Below, one piece after another: positions 17,901-26,861 of a DNA stretch of 58,640 nt. Numbering within the stretch: position 1 is the first letter of the stretch; each line of letters opens with the position of its first letter. The stretch spans positions 1 through 58,640 of the forward strand of contig JAKBNI010000003.1 in the NCBI GenBank assembly GCA_021831125.1, written 5' to 3'. Both the position numbers and the translations under genes were made by a program. Below the pieces are notes generated by a model that searched no databases, had not been told where the DNA came from, and was given only the letters and a program-made list of their open reading frames with translations. Origin of the DNA: Actinomycetes bacterium. GTDB lineage: Bacteria > Actinomycetota > Acidimicrobiia > Acidimicrobiales > RAAP-2.

Positions 17901-19250
17901 ATGGGAATCCACACCTACGGCTCCAACGCCGTCGACTGGGAGGCGCGCGTCGACATGCCGCGCCTGCGCGAGGAGCGACTCGCGAAGTTGAACGCGGCCC
18001 TCGAGGCGAGTGACCTGGGGGCGCTGCTCACCTTCGACTTCCACAACATCCGCTACATGACCGGCACCCACATCGGGACCTGGGCGATGGACAAGCTCAT
18101 CCGCTTCGCCCTCTTGCCGCGTGGGGGCAAGCCGGTCGTGTGGGACTTCGGCTCGGCCGCCCGTCACCACCAGCTCTACAACCCGTGGCTGACCGGCGCC
18201 CAGGTCGGCCCGGACGGCGCGGTGATGCCCTACGAGGGCGCGCGCGCGGGCATCTCCACGCTGCGCGGCGCGATCCCCCCGGGCGCCGACCGCGCCGGCA
18301 CGGTGGCCGCGAAGGTCAAGGAGGTCCTCGCCCAGTTCGGCCTGCAGGACGAGCCCATCGGGGTGGACGTCATCGAGATGCCCGTCCTGGCGGCGTTCGC
18401 GCGTGAGGGGATGTCCCTGGTCGACGGCCAGCAGGTCTTCTTGGAGGCCCGGCGCATCAAGACGGCCGACGAGATCTCGCTGCTCACCTACGCCGCCTCG
18501 ATGGTCGACACGGCCTACGAGGAGCTCTACACCTTCCTGCGCCCGGGGGTGAAGGAGAACGAGTGCGTCGGCCTGGTCAACAAGGTCCTCTACGACCTGG
18601 GCAGCGAGCACGTCGAGGGCGTGAACGCGATCTCGGGGGAGCGGTGCTCGCCCCACCCCCACGTCTACTCCGACCGGCTGATCCGACCGGGCGACCCGGC
18701 GTTCTTCGACATCCTGCACTCGTTCAACGGGTACCGCACGTGCTACTACCGCACCTTCGCCGTGGGGAGCGCCTCAAGCGCCCAGCGTGACGCCTACGTC
18801 AAGTGCCGCGAGCTGATCGACGTGGCGATCTCGATGGTCCGGCCCGGGGTCACGACGGCCGACGTGGTCTCCACCTGGCCGCGGGCCGAGGAGTTCGGCT
18901 TCCCGAGCGAGGAGGCCGCGTTCGGCTTGCAGTACGGGCACGGCGTGGGACTCTCCATCTGGGAACGGCCGATCTTCAGTCGGATGATCTCGCTGGAGCA
19001 CCCCGAGACCCTCGAGGAGGGGATGGTCTTCGCCCTGGAGACCTACTGGCCGGCGGCCGACGGCTGGTCGGCCGCGCGCATCGAGGAGGAGGTCGTCGTC
19101 ACGGCCACCGGGTGCGAGGTGATCACCAAGTTCCCGGCCGAGGAGCTGCTCGTGGCGGGCCAGCGGTACTTCAGCGCGGGCGGACCGGTCACGGGGCTGC
19201 GCGAGAGCCAGTCGCACCTCAACACCGCCGCCGGGCGCGGGGGGTCGTAG
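17901..19250 (+). CDS. M24-fold (pita-bread) enzyme with altered metal site
   Basis: The protein has 449 residues with a creatinase/prolidase N-terminal domain (about 15-170) and a pita-bread catalytic domain (about 190-425). M24 metallopeptidases use Asp, Asp, His, Glu, Glu. Here Asp270 (FFDILHSF), His347 (YGHGVGL), Glu380 (FALETYW) and Glu395 (RIEEEV) are present, but the second Asp, 11 residues after the first, is Cys281 (YRTCYYRT). The His often found in the downstream VHE motif is Trp354 (IWERP). A normal two-metal peptidase is therefore doubtful. Non-peptidase relatives such as creatinase and the DMSP lyase DddP share this fold. It is the last gene of the importer operon, with a good GAGGAGGACAC ribosome site, and probably acts on the imported compound. 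Confidence 0.82.
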   Translation: MGIHTYGSNAVDWEARVDMPRLREERLAKLNAALEASDLGALLTFDFHNIRYMTGTHIGTWAMDKLIRFALLPRGGKPVVWDFGSAARHHQLYNPWLTGAQVGPDGAVMPYEGARAGISTLRGAIPPGADRAGTVAAKVKEVLAQFGLQDEPIGVDVIEMPVLAAFAREGMSLVDGQQVFLEARRIKTADEISLLTYAASMVDTAYEELYTFLRPGVKENECVGLVNKVLYDLGSEHVEGVNAISGERCSPHPHVYSDRLIRPGDPAFFDILHSFNGYRTCYYRTFAVGSASSAQRDAYVKCRELIDVAISMVRPGVTTADVVSTWPRAEEFGFPSEEAAFGLQYGHGVGLSIWERPIFSRMISLEHPETLEEGMVFALETYWPAADGWSAARIEEEVVVTATGCEVITKFPAEELLVAGQRYFSAGGPVTGLRESQSHLNTAAGRGGS

Positions 19251-19295
19251 ACCCGGCGAGAGCGGCGGTGGCTAGCCTGCGCCCAAGGGGGTGGC

Positions 19296-20990
19296 GTGGC
19301 CAGAGTCGGGGTCCGGGCGTTCGCGGGCGCGCTGGTCGCGCTCGTCGTGGGCCTCGGGGCATCGCCGGCGGGGGCGTCACCGGCGCCGTGGCAGACGGCG
19401 AGCCCGCTCGCCGGCGTCACCGTGCTCAACGCCGGGGGCTACGCCCAAGTGAGCGCCCTGTCGTGCCCGACGACGGGGGCGTGCGTGGGCGTCGGCGGCT
19501 ACAGCGTCTCGAAGAATGTCACCGAGGCCCTCGTCGCCAGCGAGTCGGGCGGGGTCTGGGGCCGGGCGCTCGCCCTGCCGGGCTTCGCGGCCCTCAACCT
19601 CGGTGGGCAGCTCGGCTCGGCGCTCGCCGTCGCGTGTCCCGCGGCGGGTGCCTGCGTCGCCGGCGGGAGCTACGCCGACGCCGCGGGGGTGGCCCACGCC
19701 TTCGTCGCCGTCGAGGCGGACGGTGTCTGGGGCTCGGCCGAGGAGGTGCCCGGGATGGCCACCCTGACCACGAACGCGCTGGCGAGCGCGCTCACGAGCG
19801 TGTCGTGCTCGGCGCCGGGGGCGTGCGCGGCCGGGGGCATCGTCGCCCTCTCCGCGAGCGACCTCGAGCCCTGGGTCGCCGTCGAGGCGGACGGTGTCTG
19901 GGGCTCGGCCGAGGAGGTGCCCGGGATGGCCGCGCTCGACGTCGGTCAGCAGGCGAGCGTCTTCTCGGTGTCGTGCGCGAGCGGCGGGTGCGCGGCCACG
20001 GGCCAGTACACCGACGCCAACGGGGCGACGCAGGTCTTCGTCGCCTCCGAGGACGCGGGCGTCTGGGCTCCGGCGATCGCCGTGCCCGGTCCCAGCGGCA
20101 ACGTCACCCCCGGCCAGCCGCTCCCGCCCTCGATCGCGTGTCCGAGCGCGGGCGCGTGCAGCCTCGCCTACGACCTGAAGGACCCCGCCGGCGTCGAGCA
20201 GGCCTACGTCGACGCCGAGTCGGGCGGCGTCTGGCCGGCGGCGACCCCCGTGGGCGGGGTCGACTCGGCCGCGGTCGGCGCGGTGGTGCTCGCCCTGTCG
20301 TGCGCCGCGCCCGGGCAGTGCGCGGCCGTCGGCGCGTACGGCGACGTCCAGAAGAACGCCCAGGCCATGGTGATTGACGAGGTCGCCGGCACCTGGGGCC
20401 CGGCGATCGAGCTCCCGGCCTCGGGGCCCCTCAACGCGGGCGGGGGTGCCGTCCTCCAGAGCGTCGACTGCTTCGGCGTGGGCGCGTGTGCCGCCGGGGG
20501 CGTCTACACCGACGCCACGGGCTTCGCCCAGGCCCTCATCGCGGGCGAGTCGGGCGGCGTGTGGGGCGGCGCCCAGGAGCTGCCGGGATCGGCCGCGCTC
20601 AACGTCGGCGGCGACAGCGACGTGTCCGCCGTGTCGTGCACGGGCGCCGGGGGCTGCGCCGCCGGGGGGTACTTCTCCGACGCGGCCCATCGCTACCAGG
20701 TGCTCGTGGACGCGACGGCGCCGCTCGTCGCGCCGGCGGCCCCCGTCGTCGTACTGCGCGGAGTCGGGGAGCACTCGGTTCGCCTCGCGATCAGTGCGCG
20801 CGATGCGAGCGCCCCGGCGAGCGAAGTCGAGTACGCGCTCGACGGGGGTCCGTGGCGCCGCGGGAGGGCCCGGAGCGGTCTGCTCGTCGTCACGGGGCTG
20901 CGCCCGACGACGGCCTACCAGGTCGCGGTGCGCCTGGTCGACGCCCGCGGCCCGGGCCCCTCACGGACGCTGCGGATTCGCACGCGCTGA
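19296..20990 (+). CDS. Secreted Cys-pair repeat protein with C-terminal FN3-like domain
   Basis: The protein has 564 residues. An N-terminal signal peptide ends near ASPAGAS. About eight repeats of 50-57 residues follow. Each has the pattern VSxVSCxxxGxCxAGGxYxDAxGxxQAFVAxExxGVWGxAxxxPG (shown as a consensus), with two cysteines six residues apart and a Trp-Gly near the end. The last 100 residues (VVVLRGVGEHSVRLAISARD...GLRPTTAYQVAVRLVDARG) resemble a fibronectin type III domain. The repeats probably form a beta-propeller or solenoid outside the cell. I know no function; a surface adhesin or polymer-binding role is guesswork. It starts at GTG 19296, with the upstream box TAGCCT at 19273 suggesting its own promoter. 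Confidence 0.78.
   Translation: MARVGVRAFAGALVALVVGLGASPAGASPAPWQTASPLAGVTVLNAGGYAQVSALSCPTTGACVGVGGYSVSKNVTEALVASESGGVWGRALALPGFAALNLGGQLGSALAVACPAAGACVAGGSYADAAGVAHAFVAVEADGVWGSAEEVPGMATLTTNALASALTSVSCSAPGACAAGGIVALSASDLEPWVAVEADGVWGSAEEVPGMAALDVGQQASVFSVSCASGGCAATGQYTDANGATQVFVASEDAGVWAPAIAVPGPSGNVTPGQPLPPSIACPSAGACSLAYDLKDPAGVEQAYVDAESGGVWPAATPVGGVDSAAVGAVVLALSCAAPGQCAAVGAYGDVQKNAQAMVIDEVAGTWGPAIELPASGPLNAGGGAVLQSVDCFGVGACAAGGVYTDATGFAQALIAGESGGVWGGAQELPGSAALNVGGDSDVSAVSCTGAGGCAAGGYFSDAAHRYQVLVDATAPLVAPAAPVVVLRGVGEHSVRLAISARDASAPASEVEYALDGGPWRRGRARSGLLVVTGLRPTTAYQVAVRLVDARGPGPSRTLRIRTR
19704..19760 (+). repeat. 57-bp exact direct repeat, copy 1
   Basis: Identical to 19875-19931, 171 bp away (a multiple of three), inside the repeat protein gene. 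It encodes VAVEADGVWGSAEEVPGMA in both copies and indicates recent duplication or gene conversion between repeat units. Confidence 0.85.
19875..19931 (+). repeat. 57-bp exact direct repeat, copy 2
   Basis: Second copy of the repeat at 19704-19760. Other repeat units of the gene have diverged, so this pair is the youngest. Confidence 0.85.
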
Positions 20991-21060
20991 GCCATCCCCC
21001 CGAGGCGCGTCGCCACTCGTCAGAATGGGAACACGGGGGTGACCCGGCGGTGGAGGTTCC

Positions 21061-21969
21061 GTGGGCACAGGGCAGTCCGCGCGCGAGTCGCGCGGTGGTG
21101 GCGAGCGTGTTCTGGTCGGCACGTACGTGCGCGAGTTGCTGCTGCGGGCCAGTCGCGAGATCGAAGAGGCCGCGGCGCGCGCCCGCGAGAGCGGCTCGGC
21201 CGACGCCTACGACCCGGAGTTGACCCGACTGCTGCGGGTGTCGTTGCGACGGGTGCGCTACCAGCTGGCCGCCTTGAGCGCCGTGGAGCCCGCCTTGAAG
21301 ACCCGGGGCGTGCGACGGCGTCTGGCGGAGATCAGCGAGCCCTTCGGGGCCCTGCGCGACGCCCAGGTTCTCGAGGACGCGGTGCGCGACGCGCTCGGAG
21401 GACGTCGGCGACACGGCGCGGGGAAGAAGATCATGCGTCGGGCCCGGCGCCAGCGCCGGCGCTGCGAGCGCCCGGTCCGTCGGGCCCTCGACGCCGGGGC
21501 CTCGATCACCGCGCTCACCGTCCTCGACGACTACCGACGCGCGCTGCCCTTCCAGATATGGCTGCTCGGAGACGCCGAGCCCCTCGCGCGTCGGGCGCTC
21601 GCGGCCACCTGGCGAGACCTCGCACGCGCCGCCAAGCGCGCGAGGGAGCGCCCGAGCGACCGCCGACTCCACGAGCTACGCATCGAGGCCAAGCGCGCGA
21701 TGTACGTCGCGCGAGGCTTCGCGGAGCTGCTCGGGCCGCGGGTGGAGGAGCTGGCCGAGCGGCTGAGCGATCTGCAGAGCGCGCTCGGGCGTCAGCACGA
21801 CCACGTGAACGTGGCCGGGTGGCTCCGCCGCCTCGGCCGCGAGCGGCGCGGCCTGCGCCGGCGCACCCGACGCCTCGCGCGCGAGGAGGCGCGTCGCGCG
21901 GCCAAAGAGGCGCGGCGCTGGCGCGCCCTGTGGAAGGCGGCCGCGACGGCCGCAAAGCGCGCCCTCTAG
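21061..21969 (+). CDS. CHAD domain protein
   Basis: The protein has 302 residues, very rich in Arg and Ala, and all helical. The CHAD pattern is visible: RLLRVSLRRVRYQLAAL (first basic helix), EISEPFGALRDAQVLED (the R-D pair typical of the family), and LHELRIEAKRAMYVARGF with LQSALGRQHDHVNVAGWL in the second half. CHAD domains bind inorganic polyphosphate through conserved basic residues, so this is probably a cytosolic polyphosphate-associated protein. No polyphosphate kinase or CYTH phosphatase gene is nearby. GTG 21061 follows GGAGGTTCC. The stop overlaps the convergent GH3 gene by 4 bp. Confidence 0.85.
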   Translation: MGTGQSARESRGGGERVLVGTYVRELLLRASREIEEAAARARESGSADAYDPELTRLLRVSLRRVRYQLAALSAVEPALKTRGVRRRLAEISEPFGALRDAQVLEDAVRDALGGRRRHGAGKKIMRRARRQRRRCERPVRRALDAGASITALTVLDDYRRALPFQIWLLGDAEPLARRALAATWRDLARAAKRARERPSDRRLHELRIEAKRAMYVARGFAELLGPRVEELAERLSDLQSALGRQHDHVNVAGWLRRLGRERRGLRRRTRRLAREEARRAAKEARRWRALWKAAATAAKRAL

Positions 21970-24557
21970 CCGATCGCGAGAGCGCGGCGCGCCACCACGT
22001 CGCCCGCGGCGGCGGCCACGTCAACGCCGTAGGTTCCCGGCACCACGTGGAGCCGGGAACCGGTGTAGACGGCGAGCGAGCGGACCGGGAACGCCACGGT
22101 GAGGGTGGTGGTGGCACCGGGGGCGAGGGTGGTCCGTCCCACGCCGCGCAACTGGCCGAATGTCTCGCCGGTGGCGGCCGGGTCGCGGACGTAGACCTCG
22201 ACCACGTCGGTGCCCGCGCGTGCGCCGGTGTTGGCCACCGTCACCCGAACCCGTACGCGGCCGTTCACGACGGCGGCCCGCACGCCCGAGAGGGCGAAGC
22301 GGGTGTAGGAGAGCCCGAAGCCGAAGGGGAAGAGAGGGCGTACGCCGTGGGCCTCGTACCACCGGTAGCCCACCTCGAGTCCGGCCACCCCGGAGCCGAA
22401 GTGCACGACGTCGTCGACCCCCGGGTAGGCGAGCGGCGAGGCGATCGGGCTCTGGGCGAGCGAGCGTGGGAAGGTGACCGGCAGGCGCCCGGACGGGTCG
22501 ACCGCCCCGGTGAGGACCGCGCCGAGGGCCCGACCCATCTCCTCGCCCCCGTACCACGCCTCGAGCACGCCCGAGACCGACGCCAGCCACGGCATCGCGA
22601 CCGGGTTGGACGTGTCCAAAACGACGACGGTGCGGGGGTTGGCTCGGGCCACGGCCGTCACGAGGGCGTTCTGGTCGCCGGGCAGCGTGAGGCTCGAGAG
22701 GTCCGCACCCTCGCCCGCGGGCGCCCCCACGACGACGACGGCCACGGCCGCGTGCCGGGCCGCGCGCACGGCCTGGGCGATGGCCGGTGACGCGTCGGCG
22801 AGCCCGAGGGCCGGCGCCCCCTGGCGCACCACGCTGAACCAACGCAGGTCGACGCTGTAGGCGCGCCCGGGCTCGAGGCGCACGGTGGTCGTCTCGACCC
22901 GCGGGGCGTGCAGGCCCGGTGAGGCGATGGCCAGGTGGCCGTTCACGCGCAGCCACGCGTCCCCCACCGTGCGCAGGCTCAGGACGTAGAGGCCGGGCCG
23001 GGCCACGTGCAGGGTCGTGGTGTAGCTGCTCCACCCCCGGCCGGTGCCCGGCGCGTCGGCGGTGATGACGGCGTTGGTGACGTTGGCCGGTCGGCGGACC
23101 TCGAGGTGGGCCGCGTGGTCGGCCAGCGAGATCGACGGCAGGGTCGTGGTCGGGTAGTCGGCCAGGGCGCGCAGGGACTTCAGGGCGAAGGTGCCGGGGG
23201 CGCCCGCGGCGTAGGTGATCCGGCTGCGCGCGCCCAGGGCCGCGGCGATGCCCTGGAGCGGGGTCACGACGAAGGGCGCGAGGACGTGGGCGCTCCCGGA
23301 TCCGGTGGTGAGGGGGCGGCGGGCGAAGGCGCCGATAACCGCGACCGATCGGGGGTGCGAAAGGGGCAGGACGCCGCCGGCGTCCTTGAGCAGCACCACG
23401 CCGGCCTGGGCCTCGGCCAGGGCGAGGGCGGCGTGGGCCGGGGTGAGCGCCGGGACCAGGGCGTCGATGTGGCGGGGGTGGGCGACGAGGCCGTGGGCGA
23501 AGAGCACGGTGAGGACCCGGCGCGCCGCACGGTCGAGGGCCCGAGCGCCCAGGCGGTGGTGTTCGACCAGCCAGGCCAGGGAGGGTCCGTGCACGCCCTT
23601 GATCATGTCGAGGCCCCGGGTGAAGGCCAGGGCGGTGTTCTTCGTGGCGCGCAGGTCGGAGCGCACGACCCCGGTGAACCCCCAGCGCGCGAGGGCGCCG
23701 TAGAAGTAGGGGCTGTTACAGGGTCGCACGCCGTTGACGAGCCCCGTCGCGCACATCACGGCGGCCACGGGCGCGCCACGCACGATCGCCCGGAAGGGGG
23801 CGTCGTAGAGCTCGACGAGGGCGCGCCGGCCGACGACCTGGTCGAGCCGGGCGCGGGCCGTCTCTTGGGTGTAGCCCCCGAGGTGCTTGAGCATCGCGAG
23901 GTCCCCCGAGGCGGCGATGCCCCGGGCGAGCCCGAGGCCCATCGTTGAGGTGAGGTACGGGTCCTCGCCGAGGGTCTCGTACAGCCGGCCGCTCAGGGGG
24001 ACCCGGTCGAGGTTCAGCTCGGGGGCCTGGACGACGTCGATGCCCTTGGCGCGCGCCTCGGCGCCGAGCGCCGCGCCCACGGCGTGGGCGAGGGCGGGGT
24101 CGAAGCTGGCCGCCAGGTCGAGCGCGCTCGGGAACTGGGTGACCCCGGTGACGCGTCCGGCGATCCCGACCGGCCCGTCGGACAGGGTGAGGGCCGGCAG
24201 GCAGAGCCGGGGGATCGGCGTCGTCATGTTCTCGATGCCGTCCCCGTTGTGCAACGAGACGAGGGTCACCTTCTCGGCGAGGGTGAGGTGGGCGGTGACC
24301 TCGCGGGCGAGCAGCGCCGCGGGGGCGCCGTGACGGGCCTGCGCCACCCAGGGACAGCGCTCGGCGATCGGGCGCACCGCGGGCGTCGCCGGCCGCGCCG
24401 CGCCCGCGGGCCCGGTCAGGGCGAGCGACGCCGCCACGAGGGCGGCGACGAGGAGGGGCCGTCGCGCGCGGGTCACCGCGAGCGCCGAGGGCGTGGGCCC
24501 GTACCCGGCCGTGGTCGGGCGAGGTCCGTCGTCCCGTGAGGGCGTGGGCGACGACAC
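21966..24557 (-). CDS. Secreted family 3 glycoside hydrolase (beta-glucosidase-like)
   Basis: The protein has 863 residues. A hydrophobic signal (LLVAALVAASLALTGPAGAA, about 34-53) suggests export; an in-frame GTG near 24476 could be a later start. The GH3 N-terminal barrel (about 85-370) carries KHLGGYTQETAR and VVRSDLRATKN, where Asp301 is the expected nucleophile. The C-terminal alpha/beta sandwich (about 380-690) is interrupted by a PA14-like insert (about 480-590, LRVNGHLAIASPG). A fibronectin-like domain (about 740-850) ends the protein. This is the usual beta-glucosidase/xylosidase layout, and it releases terminal sugars outside the cell. It is transcribed alone, divergent from the GH15 gene, with an operator-like palindrome in its promoter. 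Confidence 0.88.
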   Translation of the reverse strand: MSSPTPSRDDGPRPTTAGYGPTPSALAVTRARRPLLVAALVAASLALTGPAGAARPATPAVRPIAERCPWVAQARHGAPAALLAREVTAHLTLAEKVTLVSLHNGDGIENMTTPIPRLCLPALTLSDGPVGIAGRVTGVTQFPSALDLAASFDPALAHAVGAALGAEARAKGIDVVQAPELNLDRVPLSGRLYETLGEDPYLTSTMGLGLARGIAASGDLAMLKHLGGYTQETARARLDQVVGRRALVELYDAPFRAIVRGAPVAAVMCATGLVNGVRPCNSPYFYGALARWGFTGVVRSDLRATKNTALAFTRGLDMIKGVHGPSLAWLVEHHRLGARALDRAARRVLTVLFAHGLVAHPRHIDALVPALTPAHAALALAEAQAGVVLLKDAGGVLPLSHPRSVAVIGAFARRPLTTGSGSAHVLAPFVVTPLQGIAAALGARSRITYAAGAPGTFALKSLRALADYPTTTLPSISLADHAAHLEVRRPANVTNAVITADAPGTGRGWSSYTTTLHVARPGLYVLSLRTVGDAWLRVNGHLAIASPGLHAPRVETTTVRLEPGRAYSVDLRWFSVVRQGAPALGLADASPAIAQAVRAARHAAVAVVVVGAPAGEGADLSSLTLPGDQNALVTAVARANPRTVVVLDTSNPVAMPWLASVSGVLEAWYGGEEMGRALGAVLTGAVDPSGRLPVTFPRSLAQSPIASPLAYPGVDDVVHFGSGVAGLEVGYRWYEAHGVRPLFPFGFGLSYTRFALSGVRAAVVNGRVRVRVTVANTGARAGTDVVEVYVRDPAATGETFGQLRGVGRTTLAPGATTTLTVAFPVRSLAVYTGSRLHVVPGTYGVDVAAAAGDVVARRALAIG

Positions 24558-24585
24558 GGGAGGCGTCGGGGGCTCAAGACACGCG

Positions 24586-24624
24586 AGTATAGGTTCGACA
24601 TTGTGTTGACATCCTGATCAGGAT
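24586..24624 (-). promoter_or_regulatory. GH3 promoter with perfect 14-bp palindromic operator
   Basis: TATACT on the minus strand (24591-24586) is a good -10. About 20 bp upstream of it lies ATCCTGATCAGGAT (24611-24624), a perfect palindrome covering the expected -35 region. On the plus strand a TTGACA (24606-24611) abuts it without a good -10. This looks like a LacI/TetR-type control site for the glycosidase. Confidence 0.5.
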
Positions 24625-24640
24625 TAAGAAGCCCGTAAGG

Positions 24641-26836
24641 GTGCGGACCCCCGGCCCGGGACCGGCGCGGGTGGGGCCGTTAGGCTGGCGCTCATGGCGG
24701 CGCGAGGTCTCGACGCGTGTGGCGCTCCGGAGGGATCCGCCCGGGGGTGGCGTGGCTGAGCCGGGCCGTAGCGGATTCGACCGCCAGATCGGCGTGTGGC
24801 CGCGACGTCCGCGCTCGGCGACGCCGGGGGTCGGGGAGTCGCCCCTGTGGCGCAGCGCCGAGACCGGGTCGCTCGAGACCCTCTTCCCCCCGATCGCCGA
24901 CTACGCCTTCCTCTCGGACTGCGAGTCGACGTGCCTGGTGGCCCCCACGGGGTCCGTGGAGTGGCTCTGCCTGCCCCGGCCCCACGACCCCAGCGTCTTT
25001 GGCACCGTGCTCGACCGCGCGGCGGGGTCGTTCCGGCTGGCCCCGGTCGACAGCGCGGTGCCGGCGCACCGACAGTACGTGCCGGGCACGATGGTGCTCG
25101 CCACCACCTGGCAGACGCGCGGGGGCTGGCTGATCGTCCACGACTTCCTCGGCATGGCCCCCTGGTACCGGGAGGGGGACCGCACCAACCACCACAAGCG
25201 CACCCCGGGCGACTTCGACGCCCTGCACTGCCTGGTGCGAGTGGCGACGTGCCTGCACGGCAGCGTGGACGTGTCGCTCAACTGCGAGCCCTCCTTCGAC
25301 TACGGCCGCGACGACGCGCAGTGGGAGTACACCGGCTCCACCTACGACGTGGTGCGCACGACCAACGCCGAGACGCCCCGGCTCACGCTCACCGGGGACG
25401 TGCGCTTTGGCATCGAGGGCCGGGCCGTGCGGGCGCGGCGCCGGCTCAACGAGGGCGAGTCGATCTTCACGGTGCTCAGCTGGTCCGACAGCCCTTACCC
25501 CACGACCCGCGAGGCGGTGGAGGAGTGTCGGACCGAGACGAGCCGCTTCTGGCGTGACTGGATCGACGGTGGTCGGTTCCCCGACCACCCGTGGCGCGAA
25601 CTGCTCCAGCGCAGCTCGCTCACCCTGAAGGGTCTCACCTACGCGCCCACCGGGGCGCTGCTGGCCGCCCCCACGACCTCGCTGCCCGAGGTGATCGGGG
25701 GCGGGCGCAACTGGGACTACCGCTACACCTGGGTGCGCGACGCCTCGTTCACCCTGCGCGCGATGCACGCGCTGGGCTTCGACTCCGAGGCGGACGACTT
25801 CCTCGCCTTCTTGGGCGACGTGCTCGAGCCCCGCGGGGAGACCGGTCGCGCGGCCGCCCGTAACCGTCGCCGGCTCGACGTGCTCTACCCCGTCGACGAC
25901 GGCGCCCACCCGGCCGAGGGCGAGCTCGACCACCTGACGGGCTACGGCGGCAGCCGACCCGTGCGCGTCGGCAACGGCGCGGTCAACCAGCTCCAGCTCG
26001 ACATCCTCGGGGCGCTCGTGGACTGCGTCTTCGAGCACACCCGGTCGCGCGACTCGCTGAGCGAGCGGTCCTGGCGCATCGTGGTCCAGGCCGTCGAGGC
26101 CGTCCTCGAGTCGTGGAAGGAGCCCGATCGGGGCATCTGGGAGGTGCGCGGCCAGCCCCAGCACTTCACGTTCTCCAAGGTGATGTGCTGGGTGGCCTGC
26201 GACCGGGGGGCCCGACTGGCCGCGCTGCGCGGGGAGCGCGAGCGCGCCGAGGCGTGGTGGGCCGTGGCCCAGGAGATCCACGCCGACGTGTGCGAGAAGG
26301 GGATGAGCGAGCGCGGCTACTTCGCCCAGACCTACGGCAGCGACGAGGTGGACGCGTCGCTTCTGCTCATCCCGATGATGGGGTTCCTGCCCGGCGGCGA
26401 CCTGCGCGTGCGACGGACGGTCTTCGCGATCGCCGACGAGCTGGGTGACGGGGCCTTCGTCAAGCGCTACGCCACCGATCGGACCGACGACGGGCTCGAC
26501 GGCGAGGGCGAGGGCAGCTTCACGGTGTGCTCGTTCTGGATGGTCTCGGCGCTGGTGGAGATCGGCGAGCTCGACCTCGCCCGCGCCCACTGCGAGAAGC
26601 TGATCAGCGCGGCGAGCCAGCTCGGCCTCTACGGCGAGGAGCTCGACCCGCTGACCCTTCGCCACCTGGGGAACTTCCCCCAGGCGCTGACGCACCTGTC
26701 GTTGATCAACGCCGTGTTGCACGTGATCGAGGCCGACCAGCGCGGCAACGACCCCCAGAACCTCATCGCCGGCTCGCCGAGCTGGTGGCACGCGGCCGGA
26801 GGCGACGACCGCCCGAGCGCGCTGGGGGGGCTGTGA
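24641..26836 (+). CDS. GH15 family glucoamylase/trehalase-like hydrolase
   Basis: Up to 731 residues. The conserved part begins near LFPPIADYAFLSDCEST (residue 81 on), so the true start may be one of the later GTG codons (for example 24752); the first 75 residues are low-complexity. A beta-sandwich N-terminal domain (about 80-330) is followed by an (alpha/alpha)6 barrel. The barrel carries GGGRNWDYRYTWVRDASFTLRAM, the GH15 signature region, and EVDASLLLIPMMGFLP and LGNFPQALTHLSLINA near the end. Actinobacterial members of this family are trehalases needing phosphate and magnesium; others are glucoamylases. It has no signal peptide, so is cytosolic. The next gene is otsA in the same direction, 25 bp on, which supports a role in trehalose turnover. 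Confidence 0.85.
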   Translation: MRTPGPGPARVGPLGWRSWRREVSTRVALRRDPPGGGVAEPGRSGFDRQIGVWPRRPRSATPGVGESPLWRSAETGSLETLFPPIADYAFLSDCESTCLVAPTGSVEWLCLPRPHDPSVFGTVLDRAAGSFRLAPVDSAVPAHRQYVPGTMVLATTWQTRGGWLIVHDFLGMAPWYREGDRTNHHKRTPGDFDALHCLVRVATCLHGSVDVSLNCEPSFDYGRDDAQWEYTGSTYDVVRTTNAETPRLTLTGDVRFGIEGRAVRARRRLNEGESIFTVLSWSDSPYPTTREAVEECRTETSRFWRDWIDGGRFPDHPWRELLQRSSLTLKGLTYAPTGALLAAPTTSLPEVIGGGRNWDYRYTWVRDASFTLRAMHALGFDSEADDFLAFLGDVLEPRGETGRAAARNRRRLDVLYPVDDGAHPAEGELDHLTGYGGSRPVRVGNGAVNQLQLDILGALVDCVFEHTRSRDSLSERSWRIVVQAVEAVLESWKEPDRGIWEVRGQPQHFTFSKVMCWVACDRGARLAALRGERERAEAWWAVAQEIHADVCEKGMSERGYFAQTYGSDEVDASLLLIPMMGFLPGGDLRVRRTVFAIADELGDGAFVKRYATDRTDDGLDGEGEGSFTVCSFWMVSALVEIGELDLARAHCEKLISAASQLGLYGEELDPLTLRHLGNFPQALTHLSLINAVLHVIEADQRGNDPQNLIAGSPSWWHAAGGDDRPSALGGL

Positions 26837-26861
26837 GGGGCGCGCGGGGACGAGAGCGGCC

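Noticed and set aside
17901..19250. M24 protein as the DMSP lyase DddP
   Set aside because: DddP keeps its iron-binding Asp residues, whereas here one ligand position is Cys; no DMSP-related gene is nearby.
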